64,000 nt of DNA from Saprospiraceae bacterium (GCA_019638385.1 JAHBTW010000009.1:1-64000), one strand, 5' to 3'; counted from the stretch's first letter, positions 36,722 through 47,041 are shown. Notes: generated by a model not told the origin, from the sequence alone. Program-made: numbers and translations.

Positions 36722-36755
36722 CTTCCGGCAAAGGGCATAGAGCAGAGTGCATAGA
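36722..36755. repeat. Word repeat after the SUMF1 gene
   Basis: TCCGGCAAAGGGCATAGAGCAGAGTGCATAGAGG, starting four bases after the stop. Same word family as at 12376, 15239 and 40680. Confidence 0.65.
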
Positions 36756-36790
36756 GGTTTGCCAATTTGCCTTTTCCGCTGATCCTTGCG

Positions 36791-36798
36791 TACCTTTA
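36791..36798 (+). promoter_or_regulatory. Probable -7 element of the deacetylase gene
   Basis: TACCTTTA, one base from TAnnTTTG, 54 bases before ATG 36853; identical to the element before pepT. Confidence 0.35.
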
Positions 36799-36852
36799 CC
36801 ACTCGGCGTCGCCAACGCACCGACCGCCGTTTTGCTCAAAACAACAACACAA

Positions 36853-37809
36853 ATGAACCTGCTGCACCATTCCGTTTTTCTGAAACACGACACGGGCATG
36901 CACCCCGAAAACATGCGCAGATTGCAGATGTTTGACGACTTGCCCGAAGCCCCCCTCACCGACGGCACGCCGTACCTCGAGTTGGTACACACCCATCGCT
37001 ACATCGAAAAGGTGAAAGAAGCCTGCCGCCTGAGCGCACATCTCGATGCCGATACCGTCACTTCGCCAGGTAGTTTTGAGGCGGCCGTGTATGCCGTAGG
37101 GGCAACGGTGGCCGCGGCTGAGAGCGGCGATTTTGCACTCGTGCGCCCGCCGGGGCACCACGCCTACCCCAACATGGCCAGTGGTTTTTGTCTGTTTAAT
37201 AACGTGGCCATAGCTGCCGCCAAGTTGCGCGCAGAAGGCAAACGCGTACTCATCCTCGACTTTGACGGGCACCTCGGCGACGGCACCTCCGAAATTTTTT
37301 ACGACGACGATCAGGTCATGTACTGGTCCATTCATCAGTATCCCGCATTTCCGGGACATGGGTTTGTGGACGAAATCGGGGAGGGCAAAGGCAAGGGCTT
37401 TACGGTGAATGTGCCGCTTCCGCCCGGCGCTGCCGACGATATTTTTTTGGATGCCGTAAACCGCTTTTTACCCATAGCAGAGTTGTTCAAGCCCGATGTG
37501 GTGGCTATCTCCGCCGGGTTCGATGCGCATCAGTACGACCTGCTGCTGCAACTCAACGTATCGGCTACGGGGTTTTACAAAATCGGGCAAATATTGGCAG
37601 CGAATTTCCCCACCCGCTTTGCTACGCTCGAAGGGGGCTACAACCTGGAATGGCTGCGCAACAGTGTATATAATTTTCAGGCGGGCATCAACGGCCGGCC
37701 CATCGTGCATCCCGAACCGGAGACTTCTTCCAGCCTCCGGGTATGGGAAGAGTACGAAATTCGGGCCAACATGGCCATGTCGCATTTATCTAAGTTTTGG
37801 ACATTTTAA
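36853..37809 (+). CDS. Histone-deacetylase-family protein (AcuC-like)
   Basis: A 318-residue arginase-fold deacylase. RPPGHHAYPNMASGFCLFNN carries the catalytic His pair. LILDFDGHLGDGTSEIF supplies zinc ligands Asp and His, although the usual HH is HL here. SIHQYPAFPGHG, AISAGFDAHQYDLL (third zinc Asp) and LEGGYNLEWL complete the site. I place the start at ATG 36853 (NLLHHSVFLKHDTGMHPEN), as the upstream in-frame extension is repeat-encoded and unlike the family. The length suits acetoin-utilisation deacetylase AcuC or acetylpolyamine amidohydrolase. It directly precedes a PatZ-like acetyltransferase gene, suggesting reversal of lysine acetylation. Confidence 0.85.
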   Translation: MNLLHHSVFLKHDTGMHPENMRRLQMFDDLPEAPLTDGTPYLELVHTHRYIEKVKEACRLSAHLDADTVTSPGSFEAAVYAVGATVAAAESGDFALVRPPGHHAYPNMASGFCLFNNVAIAAAKLRAEGKRVLILDFDGHLGDGTSEIFYDDDQVMYWSIHQYPAFPGHGFVDEIGEGKGKGFTVNVPLPPGAADDIFLDAVNRFLPIAELFKPDVVAISAGFDAHQYDLLLQLNVSATGFYKIGQILAANFPTRFATLEGGYNLEWLRNSVYNFQAGINGRPIVHPEPETSSSLRVWEEYEIRANMAMSHLSKFWTF

Positions 37810-37841
37810 TTTTTTGGATTCCAATCTTTTATCCGGGTTTT

Positions 37842-37849
37842 TAGTTTTG
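37842..37849 (+). promoter_or_regulatory. -7 element of the PatZ-like gene
   Basis: TAGTTTTG, perfect TAnnTTTG, with TTTG at 37813-37816 (25 bases upstream, slightly long). It gives a 5' leader of about 110 nt to ATG 37965, so the gene can be expressed separately from the deacetylase. Confidence 0.5.
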
Positions 37850-37964
37850 AAAAGGCATTTCGGTCAACCCTGTTTTGTTTCTTTTGTCTGTTGACCGGCG
37901 TCTGAAAAAACGTCAATATTGTAAGAACTTATTTTTTCATCAAATACCCCCAAAAACGAGCAAT

Positions 37965-40679
37965 ATGGTCCGTCAACTCGATAGTATTTTCAAACCCAAA
38001 GTTATCGCTTGCATCGGCGCTTCCGATCGCGTAGAATCCGTCGGATATGCCGTCATGCACAATCTGCTCATCGGCGGGTTCGAGGGCAAAGTATATCCCG
38101 TCAATCCTCAACACAAAACCATCCAGGGCGTCACGGCGTACAAGTCTGTCAAAAAATTACCCAAAAAGGCCGACTTGGCCATCATCGTCACCCCGGCACG
38201 GTTGGTACCGCAAGTGGTGGAAGAATGTGGGGAGGCCGGCGTCGGCGGATTGCTCATCATCTCTGCCGGGTTTAAAGAAGCGGGAGAGGAGGGGATGAAA
38301 ATGCTTGACCAGATCACGGCCACCAGCCGGAAATACGGTATGCGCATCATAGGGCCCAATTGCCTTGGGTTCATCAATCCCACGCTCGGCATCAACGCGA
38401 GTTTTGCCACCAAAATGGCGGGCAAGGGCAACATCGCCTTCATTTCCCAAAGCGGCGCCTTGTGTACCTCTATCCTCGATTGGTCGCTCGACCAAAGCGT
38501 GGGGTTCAGCCACTTTGTGTCTATCGGCTCCATGGTGGATGTAGGTTTTGCCGAGTTGATAGACTATTTCGGGATGGACAATTCCACCTCGTGCATCCTT
38601 ATATATATGGAGACGCTCAAAGATGCGCGCAAATTCATGAGTGCTGCCCGCGCTTTTGCCCGTTCCAAGCCCATCATCATTCTCAAAGCGGGCAAGAGCG
38701 CAGAAGGCGGACAAGCCACGCTGTCGCACACCGGTTCCATCGCCGGCAACGATGCGGCTTTTGATGCGGCCTTTCAGCGGGCGGGCATCATCCGGGTGGA
38801 TACCATCGCACAGTTGTTCCATTGCGCGCAGGCCTTAGCCATGCAGCCGCGCCCGCAGGGCAACCGGCTTGCCATCGTAACCAATGCGGGTGGCCCCGGC
38901 GTATTGTCCACCGACTACCTCAGCACCAGAGGCGGCAAGCTGGCGCCGCTTTCGGAGGAGACGATGAAAAAATTGAATGAATTTTTGCCGCCCAGTTGGA
39001 GCCACGGCAACCCGGTGGACGTACTCGGCGATGCGAGCGCCGAAACCTATCGCAAGGCGTTGGAAGTGTGCCTGGCCGATGAAAGCGTGGACGGCGTGCT
39101 GGCCATTCTCACCACACAGGCCGTTACCAGTCCTACCGATGCGGCACGCGAAGTGACGAAAGCCGCCAATAATTCCCGCAAACCGGTGTTGGCCGTGTGG
39201 ATGGGCGAAGCCGATGTGGCCGAAGGCCGCGAAGTACTTGAGGCCGGCAAGATACCCAACTATCGCTATCCGGAAAGCGCTGTGGATGTATTCCTGCGCA
39301 TGTGGCAGTACTCCCGGAATTTGGAATTGCTGTACGAAACGCCTGAAGAAGCGCCCAAACAATTTACGCCCCGCAAAGACTCGGCATGGCGCATCATTCG
39401 CGGGGCATTGTCGCAGAACCGCAAACAGCTTACCGAAGACGAAGCCAAGGATTTGCTCGGATGCTATGCTATACCCGTAGGCATGAATAAACTGGCGACC
39501 AAAGCAGAGGAGGCCGCCGATTTTGCACAAGAAATCGGTTTTCCCGTAGCCATGAAAATTGTGTCGCCGGATGCTTTGCACAAAACCGAGGTAGGCGGCG
39601 TAAAACTCAATATTGCCACCCGTGAAGAAGCCGCGCAGGCATTTGCGGCCATTGTCAAATCCGTAAAAAGCCATATTCCCAAAGCCGATATTCAGGGCGT
39701 ACTCATTGAGCGCATGGTGAAAAAACCGTTCGAGTTGCTCATCGGCGCCAAGAAAGACCCCATTTTCGGTCCCGTCATTGCTTTCGGCAGGGGCGGCGTG
39801 GCCGTGGAAGTATATCGCGACACCCAGCTCGGCTTGCCGCCGCTTAATATGCGCCTGGCGCGCCGAATCATCGAGGGCACGCAGGTACACTCCCTCCTAA
39901 AAGGCTTCCGCAATATGCCGGGAGTGGACCTGGAAGACCTTGCCTTTGTCCTCACCAAGTTTTCGCACCTGATGGTGGATTTTCCCGAAATCAGCGAGAT
40001 TGACATCAACCCCTACTCGGTGGATCACGAGTCCGGTATCGTATTAGATGCACGGGTACTGTTGGACGACTATCAGCCCCGCCGTAAAGGGCACCCGCAC
40101 GACCACTTGGTCATTTCGCCCTATCCCGGAAAATACACCAAACTCGTCACCCTGAAAAACGGCGTGGAAGTCACCCTGCGCCCCATCCGCCCGGAAGACG
40201 AACCTATGGAAACCCGCATGATCGAAAAACTCTCCACGGAAACATTGTATTTCCGGTTCTTCGGGTATGTTCCACGCGTGAACCATGATTTCCTCACCCG
40301 CTTTACACACATTGATTACGACCGGGAAATGGCCATTGTAGCCGAAATAGACAAAGGCGGTCAAAAGGAAATGATCGGCGTAGTGCGCATCATTGCAGAT
40401 GCCTGGGGCGAAAGCGCCGAATATGCCATTGTGGTGGCCGACGAATGGCAAGGGTTGGAACTCGGTGGAAACATGACCGATTACATTCTCGAAATAGGCC
40501 GAGACAAAGGCATTGCCAAAATATATGCCTCCATGCTCGCCACCAACAAGCGGATGATTCACATGTTTGAAAAACGAGGATTTAAAATTACCCGGGAAGA
40601 TTTCGAAACCTACCACGCCGAATTGGAACTGTCATCGGCTATGCCGTTTTCGGCGGAGTTGCCGTTTATGCCGGTGTAG
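37965..40679 (+). CDS. ADP-forming acyl-CoA synthetase fused to GNAT acetyltransferase (PatZ-like)
   Basis: A 904-residue protein. CoA-binding domain (about 8-145), succinyl-CoA-ligase-like domains (about 150-450, with the phospho-His segment LSHTGSIAG, His255), an ATP-grasp domain (about 480-715; DALHKTEVGGVKLN, PFELLIGAKKDP, PVIAFGRGG, EIDINPY) and a C-terminal GNAT domain (about 725-890; VTLRPIRPEDEP, LYFRFFGY, MIGVVRIIAD). The order is that of enterobacterial lysine acetyltransferase Pat/PatZ. Pat has lost ligase activity; here the His is retained, so both activities are possible. Start at ATG 37965; an upstream TTG frame is unlikely. Its partner may be the deacetylase 155 bases upstream. 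Confidence 0.88.
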   Translation: MVRQLDSIFKPKVIACIGASDRVESVGYAVMHNLLIGGFEGKVYPVNPQHKTIQGVTAYKSVKKLPKKADLAIIVTPARLVPQVVEECGEAGVGGLLIISAGFKEAGEEGMKMLDQITATSRKYGMRIIGPNCLGFINPTLGINASFATKMAGKGNIAFISQSGALCTSILDWSLDQSVGFSHFVSIGSMVDVGFAELIDYFGMDNSTSCILIYMETLKDARKFMSAARAFARSKPIIILKAGKSAEGGQATLSHTGSIAGNDAAFDAAFQRAGIIRVDTIAQLFHCAQALAMQPRPQGNRLAIVTNAGGPGVLSTDYLSTRGGKLAPLSEETMKKLNEFLPPSWSHGNPVDVLGDASAETYRKALEVCLADESVDGVLAILTTQAVTSPTDAAREVTKAANNSRKPVLAVWMGEADVAEGREVLEAGKIPNYRYPESAVDVFLRMWQYSRNLELLYETPEEAPKQFTPRKDSAWRIIRGALSQNRKQLTEDEAKDLLGCYAIPVGMNKLATKAEEAADFAQEIGFPVAMKIVSPDALHKTEVGGVKLNIATREEAAQAFAAIVKSVKSHIPKADIQGVLIERMVKKPFELLIGAKKDPIFGPVIAFGRGGVAVEVYRDTQLGLPPLNMRLARRIIEGTQVHSLLKGFRNMPGVDLEDLAFVLTKFSHLMVDFPEISEIDINPYSVDHESGIVLDARVLLDDYQPRRKGHPHDHLVISPYPGKYTKLVTLKNGVEVTLRPIRPEDEPMETRMIEKLSTETLYFRFFGYVPRVNHDFLTRFTHIDYDREMAIVAEIDKGGQKEMIGVVRIIADAWGESAEYAIVVADEWQGLELGGNMTDYILEIGRDKGIAKIYASMLATNKRMIHMFEKRGFKITREDFETYHAELELSSAMPFSAELPFMPV

Positions 40680-40787
<108 letters not shown>

Positions 40788-40793
<6 letters not shown>

Positions 40794-43436
40794 CCCTCCT
40801 TCCAGCATCTGATTATAGATACCTTTCAGGTCGTCGTCGGTTTCTGCATCGCGAATGGCTTCTACTTGTGCTCTCAATTCATCGGCTTTGGCGTTGTATT
40901 GAGCTTTCATGCTTTGGTCTTCGAGGGTTTCTGCTTTTGCCTTGAAGGCATTGCTCATATCCATCAGCACTTTGGTAGCCGAAAACTTGCGCCACAGCGA
41001 TTGAGCGGAATCGGTAGCAATCGTGTGCATATTGGATAAACCGGGCAGGGTTTGCGCCAGATCAGCTTTGGCCAGCAGGCTTTGGTATCCACCGAAGATA
41101 GAGAGTGCAGAGAAGCCGTCGGCTTTGGCTAATTGACGCTCGAAGAAAGGCAAAAATTCCGGCGATCCATTGGCGCTATACAGATCGGAAACGATGCTGA
41201 GCAGTGTTTCGTTGGTGGTGTTCTCCCATTTGCGGGCATATTGCAGGGCGGCGGCCTCATCGGCGGCGGCAAGCGTGGAGAGTGCGGCAGCCAAGACGCT
41301 GTAGATCGAGTCTTTTTCGAGCAGGTAGCGCGCTGTTGCAACGGCCTCCTCATCTTCCCATTGGGTCAGGTTGTTCATGGCCTCGCGGCGCACCACGGAA
41401 TGCGGGTCTGTTTTGGCCATTTGGCGGATCTGGGTGATGATCGGCGTTTCTTCAAAATCGGCATACCCGACCGACACGGCGCGAATGAGCCAAAACGGGT
41501 CGCTCAGCCCGGCATTGAATACCGGAAGCATCTCTTCGCTCTCGTTTTGCACTAAGTATTGCAGCGCTTCCAGGCGATCGGACAAAGAGGGCGCATTGAA
41601 GTATTGAAACACATATTCTTGCTCCGTCTTCTCTTCTTCTTTTTCGCACAGCAACACTTTTTCGGGATCGAATACCATGAGCGCAGGGCGCGCGGGCACT
41701 TCAAAGTCGAAGGTTTGGCCGCGCTCGGTAAGGCGGATTTGCTCGCGGCGCTTGGGCGCATTTTCAAAATAAATATCCACCGCAGTGGGGATGTCAAAAA
41801 TGGCCGGCATCAGTTCCGGGTCCTGGGTTTGTTCCACGGTGATGGTCGCTTTTCCGCTTTCCGCGTCGTAGTCGTAGCTGATGGCCAGTGTGGGATGGCC
41901 GGCCTCGAGGAACCACTGGTTGAAGAACCAGTTGAGGTCTTCGCCGGTAACGGCTTCAAAGGCGAGGCGCAGATCGTGTACCTCTACGGCGGCAAAGGCG
42001 TGTTTATCCAAATAGAGTTTCAGCGCAGCGAAAAAGGCTTCATCGCCCACATAGTAGCGCAGCATGTGCAGCACCGAGCCGCCTTTGTTGTAGCTGTGCG
42101 CGTCAAACATGTCTTCATCGTCTTCGTAGCTGAAGTGAATGAGCGGATGCACCGACATTTCGGCGGAGCTGAAATAGCCCTGCCATTCTTCCAGCATGTG
42201 GTAGTCGGCCTCCTCGCGGCCGTATCTGTTTTCCAACCAGAGGTATTCGCTGTAATTAGCAAATCCCTCATTGAGCGTGAGATTGGCCCAGTTTTCGCAG
42301 GTGACCAAATCGCCGAACCAGTGGTGCATCATTTCATGGGCCACTATTTTTTCATTGGTCCGGTCGTCTATAAGGTCTATACTGTGTTTTTGTACAAATT
42401 CTCCGAAAGTAACGGCGGTCGTGTTTTCCATAGCGCCCGACACAAAGTCGCGCACCACAATCTGGGCGTATTTGGCCCAGGGGTAAGTCACGCCGAGCTT
42501 TGTGGAGAAAAACTCCAGCATCTCCGGGGTGTGCGGAAAAATGGCTTTGGCGGAAGCCTTGTATTCCGGCTCCACATAGTATTGCAGCGGGACGTTGCGC
42601 CATTTGTCTTCCACCACCGCGTATTCGCCCACGGCGATCATAAATAAATAAGGCGCGTGGGGCAGGTCCATTTTCCAGTAGTCGGTGCGGGTGCCGTCGG
42701 CGTTTTTGGTAGATTTTGAGAGCAGTCCGTTAGAAAGCGTCTGGAAACGATCTTCCACGGTGAGGTAAACTTCCTGAGTACAGCGCTCATTGGGTTGGTC
42801 AATGGTGGGAAACCAGCGCGAGTTCCAACGGGTTTCGCCCTGTGTCCATATTTGCATAGGTTTGTCGGGGTCTTCTCCTTTGGGGTTGATGAAGAACAAA
42901 CCTTTGTTGGAGGTAATAACGGCGCTGCCGCCGGAAGAGGAAGGCTTAGCCGTGTATTCAATGTGCAGGGTATATTGTTCGGTGCGGGCGTAAGGCCGTC
43001 CCAATTGAATGGTAATTTGCTCGCCGTTGTATTCGTACTTCAGGGGTTGCTTGGCGCCGCTGAGCGAAACGTTTTCGAAGGTGAAATCCTTGGCATCCAA
43101 CGTAACCTTATCGGTGGGGTGGAAATAAGGCCGTAGCGTGAGGTCAGCTTTTCCGATGACCTTCTCTGCGGCCCAGTCGAACCGAAGGTCAAGGCGGGTG
43201 TGGATGAGGTCGTTGATGCGCTTGGCGGCGGGATTATACACCGGGAGGCTGTAATTACCTTCCGTAACAGTGTCCTCCTCGTCGTCGGAGTCTGGATCGA
43301 GGAATACGCCCGGCCCGTTCATTGTAATAACCGAATCGGTCGGCGTCTCCTGGGAGGAAGAAGCTCCTCTGGGGGTGTTGCAGGCTGCGAGCGTCAGTAC
43401 GACACCCAAAAGCAGCAGTAAATTCTTCATGTACAA
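40788..43436 (-). CDS. M1-family aminopeptidase, lipoprotein
   Basis: An 882-residue zinc aminopeptidase. The N-terminus is a lipoprotein signal (KNLLLLLGVVLTLAAC, Cys19), so it is probably anchored in a membrane facing the periplasm. The M1 catalytic domain has GAMEN (334-338), HEMMH (367-371) and the third zinc ligand Glu390 in NLTLNEGFANY. It is preceded by the beta saddle domain (about 75-270) and followed by a C-terminal alpha-repeat domain (about 605-880). The acidic linker after the lipobox (DPDSDDEEDT) is unusual. It is a single gene convergent with the PatZ-like gene. Confidence 0.92.
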
Positions 43437-43508
43437 AGGTTTAAATGTAAAGAGGTTGGAAATGTTGAAAAAAACGGTAAAGCATTTGAAATGTTGCAGG
43501 CAGGCGGT

Positions 43509-44288
43509 TCAGGCGAGTATTTTTGCAGCAGAAACCTCTTGCAAAAACTCATTTAAGTAGCCATTGAATAGTGCGGGGTGTTCCATCATGGGCGCATGGC
43601 CGCATTCGTCTATGAGGATGAGCCGGGAATCGGGCAGCAATTCGTGAAATTTTTCGCCGACAAAGGCCGGCGTAATCTGATCGTCTTTGCCCCACACCAA
43701 TAAAACCGGAACGGTAATTTGGTTGAGATTGTCGCCGAGGTTGTGCCGAACGGCCGACTTGGCCGTTGCGATCACCCGGATGGCTTTGTTGCGGTCGTTT
43801 ACGGTATCATATACTTCTTCTATCAACTCCTCGGTGGCTACTTCCGGGTGGTAAAAGGTGCTTTGGGTTTTTTTGCGGATGAATTCTTTGTCGCCGCGTT
43901 TGGGGAAAGTAGTGCCCATCGCGCTTTCGAACAGCCCCGAACTTCCGGTGAGGATAACCGAGCGCACTTTTTTCGGATGCTGAAGCGCATACAGCAAGGC
44001 CACATGGCCGCCGAGCGAATTGCCCAACACATGTACGTCCTCGAATCCTTTATACTCCACTAAATCAGCAACATACTCCACGAGGCCCATAACGGAAAGC
44101 TTGCGCAGGGGCAGTTCCATGATCGGCAATATGGGCACCACCACATTGTAGCGGCCGCCGAAATAGGCAATAATAGACTCGAAATTGCTCAGGGCGCCGA
44201 ATAACCCATGCAGGAGCAGAAGGGTTTCTTCACCGCCTCCGGATTCTATATATTTGAAACGGCCTTCCTGTTTGGTTTGTAAGTTCAT
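43509..44288 (-). CDS. Alpha/beta hydrolase
   Basis: A 259-residue protein of the alpha/beta hydrolase superfamily. LLLLHGLFGALSNF is the oxyanion strand, VLGNSLGGHVALL carries the nucleophile Ser, PVLLVWGKDDQITPAFVGE the Asp, and IDECGHAPMMEHPALFN the His. The cap region (about 130-185) is short. No substrate can be inferred: epoxide hydrolases, C-C hydrolases and esterases share this pattern. Expressed from its own promoter (44379) across a 90-base leader with a small hairpin. Confidence 0.9.
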   Translation of the reverse strand: MNLQTKQEGRFKYIESGGGEETLLLLHGLFGALSNFESIIAYFGGRYNVVVPILPIMELPLRKLSVMGLVEYVADLVEYKGFEDVHVLGNSLGGHVALLYALQHPKKVRSVILTGSSGLFESAMGTTFPKRGDKEFIRKKTQSTFYHPEVATEELIEEVYDTVNDRNKAIRVIATAKSAVRHNLGDNLNQITVPVLLVWGKDDQITPAFVGEKFHELLPDSRLILIDECGHAPMMEHPALFNGYLNEFLQEVSAAKILA

Positions 44289-44378
44289 GAAGCTGTTGTC
44301 TTCACCTGTTATTTACTTCGGTCATTTTTACGCGACCGCTCCCGGTTTGGCGGGAACGCGGTTTGCGCATGACGGTTG

Positions 44379-44386
44379 CAAAAATA
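44379..44386 (-). promoter_or_regulatory. -7 element of the alpha/beta hydrolase
   Basis: Minus strand TATTTTTG, perfect TAnnTTTG. The leader between here and 44288 includes a CCCG/CGGG hairpin (about 44340-44355). Confidence 0.5.
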
Positions 44387-44582
44387 ACTTTTTCCTGCTT
44401 TATCGCAAACAGCCGCAGGTTATGGATGTTCATTTAGGCGTAGATTTCCCATTGTGCGCAAAAAATGAGTGTCATTTTTTTTTAATTGGGAAATTATTCA
44501 TTGCTTTGCGTACTGAAATCGGGCCGGTTATAGAAACCGGAGTGTGAAACCAATAACATTCTTTCATTAAATTGCGAAAAAC

Positions 44583-45344
44583 ATGCGTCTTATTGCCAAA
44601 TTACTCATTCTCACCCTTGTATTCGGCTCCTTCACAGCCTGCGTTTCCAAGAAGAAATTCGACGAACTGCAAGCCTCCAAAGAAGCCGTTGATAAGGCAC
44701 TTGCTGAAACCCAAACCAGGGTGAAAGCACTGGAAGGCCAAAATGCCGAGCTTCAAACTACTCTCGAATCAGAGAAAACGCGCCTCAACGGCGAAATCGC
44801 CTCTATTCGTGCCGACCTTGATGCTACCAAAGGTCAAATGAACCAGCTTCAATCAAAACTGACCATGACAGAAGCCAATCTGGCTAAACTGCGTGCAGAA
44901 ATTGACGGTATCTTCAATACCTACAAAAACAGCGGCCTTTCTCTGCAAGAGCGCGGCGGCCGTTTGTATGTGGTGACCGATTCCGATGTGACGTACCGCT
45001 CCGGCTCCGCGAGCCTCTCTCGCGATCAGCGCAATGCCTTAGACAAATTGGCAGCCACGCTGAAAAGTAATCCGGACGTAAAAATCCTTGTGGAAGGCCA
45101 CACTGACAGCAAGCAGTTTGCTGCGGGTTCCGGTATGGACAACTGGCAGTTGAGCGTAAACCGCTCCATGACCATCGTACGCTACCTCATTCGCAAAGGC
45201 GCCAAGCCCAACCAGGTAGCTGCCGTAGGCCGCGGCGAGAACATGCCGGAAGGCGACAACAGCACCCGCGAAGGTCGTGCCAAAAACCGCCGCTCCGTAG
45301 TATCGCCCGATGCCAACCTCGGCGGCCTGATGAAGCAAGACTAA
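44583..45344 (+). CDS. OmpA-family lipoprotein with coiled coil
   Basis: A 253-residue protein. A lipoprotein signal (KLLILTLVFGSFTAC, Cys19) is followed by a long coiled coil (about 25-115, EALxxQNAELQTTLESEKT), then an OmpA peptidoglycan-binding domain (about 130-250; NPDVKILVEGHTDSKQ, LSVNRSMTIVRYLIRKGAKP, AVGRGENMPEGDNSTREGRA, KNRRSV). It would link the outer membrane to peptidoglycan. Monocistronic, closed by a strong terminator at 45379. Confidence 0.92.
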   Translation: MRLIAKLLILTLVFGSFTACVSKKKFDELQASKEAVDKALAETQTRVKALEGQNAELQTTLESEKTRLNGEIASIRADLDATKGQMNQLQSKLTMTEANLAKLRAEIDGIFNTYKNSGLSLQERGGRLYVVTDSDVTYRSGSASLSRDQRNALDKLAATLKSNPDVKILVEGHTDSKQFAAGSGMDNWQLSVNRSMTIVRYLIRKGAKPNQVAAVGRGENMPEGDNSTREGRAKNRRSVVSPDANLGGLMKQD

Positions 45345-45378
45345 TCGCTATCTGAAGTAAGATTCAGTAGCATACACA

Positions 45379-45414
45379 AAGAAGCCGCTCCCTCATCGGG
45401 GCGGCTTCTTCGTT
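45379..45414 (+). terminator. Rho-independent terminator after the OmpA lipoprotein
   Basis: AAGAAGCCGC (45379-45388) pairs with GCGGCTTCTT (45401-45410), followed by CGTTTT. Its A-rich left side may also let it stop minus-strand transcription. Confidence 0.9.
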
Positions 45415-45434
45415 TTATACGTTTGCCTATTGTC

Positions 45435-46823
45435 TTACCCCATCTGCACCTGTTCTACGGTGCGGTTTTTCCGGCTCTTTTCAGCCAGAAAGCCCATGAG
45501 GTGGCTTTCCATCGAGGCGTCTAAGGTGGAGCTGAGCAACTCGGCGTTTTGTTGCTCCACGGCGCGCAGCCAATCGCGCACAAGCCCCCAATCACCGCCG
45601 CCGTGACCGCTGTTCACATCGGCATTTTCCTTCACGTTCCATTTGGCTATTTCGCCCGTGCGAAAATCGGCGATGTACAGCTCGTTTTCGTCGCCCACCA
45701 AATCGCCCATGCTGCCCATGATGCGCGTACGGCGACCGGCATAACTCGTGAATGCCTCCATACTGAAGTTGGCGGTAATTTGTTCGTCAAATTCCATAGC
45801 AACGATTTGGTGATCGGCTACATCGTTATCGCAGCGATATACGCAGCGGCCGTAAGGTCCTTCTTTCAGCGCTTTCATAATGGCATCGCCGTGTAGGGAT
45901 TTGTCATCGGGCAGGTCGAAATGATGCAACCAACCCCGCTTCTGGTGATAGATGCGCAGGGCAGAATAAGGGCAACTCGCTTCCACTGCACAGCCGTCGG
46001 TACACCGTGCGGTACTGCCGGCCGGCGCGTTTTCGCTCCGAAACCACTTGAGCGAGCCGAAGGAGGTGATGTAGCGGCAGTTTTTACCGATCCACCAGCG
46101 CAGAATGTCTAAGTCGTGGCACGATTTGGCCAGAATAATGGGATTGGTATCCTGTTCCTTGCGCCAGTTGCCGCGCACAAACGAATGCGACATGTGTATG
46201 TGTTCTATCGGTTCCAGATGCTGCACGCTCACCAATGCGCCCAATACGCCGGAATCAATAACTTCTTTCACCTTCCGGTAATAAGGCGAGTAGCGCAAAA
46301 CATGGCACACGGCTACCACCCGATTGTGCTTTTTAGCTTGTTGCAAAATGTCGTTGCATTCCTTCCAGCTTTGCGCAATGGGTTTTTCCAATAGCAAATC
46401 ATACCCCATTTCCAGCGCTTTCATGGCCGGCCCGTAGTGTAGGTTGTCGGGGGTGGTAATGATGACGGCATCGGCAAACTTGGGCCGGGTAAAAACGTAC
46501 TCCCAGGTCGTGAAGCGATTGGCGTCAATGATATTGTGTTTTTGAGCGTACCGTTCATTGCGAAGCGGTATCGGCTCTGCTACGCCGATGATGTCTAATT
46601 CATCCCCGTGTTGGAGGGCGTAGTTGCCATACACATTGCCCCGGTTGCCGGCGCCCAGCGTGACGGCGGTAATTTTTCGGGCCGGTTTGGGCAGCAGGCT
46701 GTAATCCCATGCATACGTTTCTTCCCGCATGGGGCCGGCCCACAAGCCCTGGCTCCATGCCGCTCCGATGGAGAGCGCGCCCATCGTTTTGAGCAGATCG
46801 CGACGAGACCATTCTTGTGCCAT
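45435..46823 (-). CDS. Tat-exported Gfo/Idh/MocA oxidoreductase
   Basis: A 462-residue dehydrogenase-fold protein. The N-terminus SRRDLLKTMGALSIGAAWSQ is a twin-arginine signal (SRRDLL), so it is exported folded. The Rossmann region starts ITAVTLGAGNRGNVYGNYAL (about 45-64), and the EKPIA motif is seen in DLLLEKPIAQSW. Residues about 180-440 form the C-terminal sheet. ATG 46823 is chosen since a perfect -7 element lies 43 bases upstream; the longer frame encodes a Cys-rich unconserved tail. Family members process sugars, for example from glycan degradation. Monocistronic. Confidence 0.9.
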   Translation of the reverse strand: MAQEWSRRDLLKTMGALSIGAAWSQGLWAGPMREETYAWDYSLLPKPARKITAVTLGAGNRGNVYGNYALQHGDELDIIGVAEPIPLRNERYAQKHNIIDANRFTTWEYVFTRPKFADAVIITTPDNLHYGPAMKALEMGYDLLLEKPIAQSWKECNDILQQAKKHNRVVAVCHVLRYSPYYRKVKEVIDSGVLGALVSVQHLEPIEHIHMSHSFVRGNWRKEQDTNPIILAKSCHDLDILRWWIGKNCRYITSFGSLKWFRSENAPAGSTARCTDGCAVEASCPYSALRIYHQKRGWLHHFDLPDDKSLHGDAIMKALKEGPYGRCVYRCDNDVADHQIVAMEFDEQITANFSMEAFTSYAGRRTRIMGSMGDLVGDENELYIADFRTGEIAKWNVKENADVNSGHGGGDWGLVRDWLRAVEQQNAELLSSTLDASMESHLMGFLAEKSRKNRTVEQVQMG

Positions 46824-46865
46824 AATCACCAAGTTTTTAAATGATGAGACATCCTCACCACTCTG

Positions 46866-46873
46866 CAAACTTA
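46866..46873 (-). promoter_or_regulatory. -7 element of the Gfo/Idh/MocA gene
   Basis: Minus strand TAAGTTTG, perfect TAnnTTTG, 43 bases before ATG 46823. It fixes the start, because the longer frame begins upstream of the promoter. Confidence 0.55.
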
Positions 46874-46983
46874 AGTGATTTTTGGGCAAAAAGAAACCGC
46901 AGCAAATGACAATGCAATGCTGCGGTCCGATATTCGGATTAGTATGAAAAGTATCTTTATAAGAACCCGGGGTCAACCGTGTT

Positions 46984-47041
46984 TATGACGCTCCGTAGCG
47001 CCGGCATTAGATAGAGCGCCTCGCTGCGGAGCGTCGTCATA
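46984..47041. repeat. Inverted repeat TATGACGCTCCG ... CGGAGCGTCGTCATA
   Basis: TATGACGCTCCG (46984-46995) is reflected in CGGAGCGTCGTCATA (47027-47041) with a small bulge, around GTAGCGCC...GCGCCTCG. It lies 12 bases beyond the stop of the gene at 47053 and before the next promoter, so it may be its terminator or a REP-like element. Confidence 0.6.

Noticed and set aside
41559-42647. 362-codon + strand frame opposite the M1 aminopeptidase
   Set aside because: Antisense to a full M1 catalytic domain.
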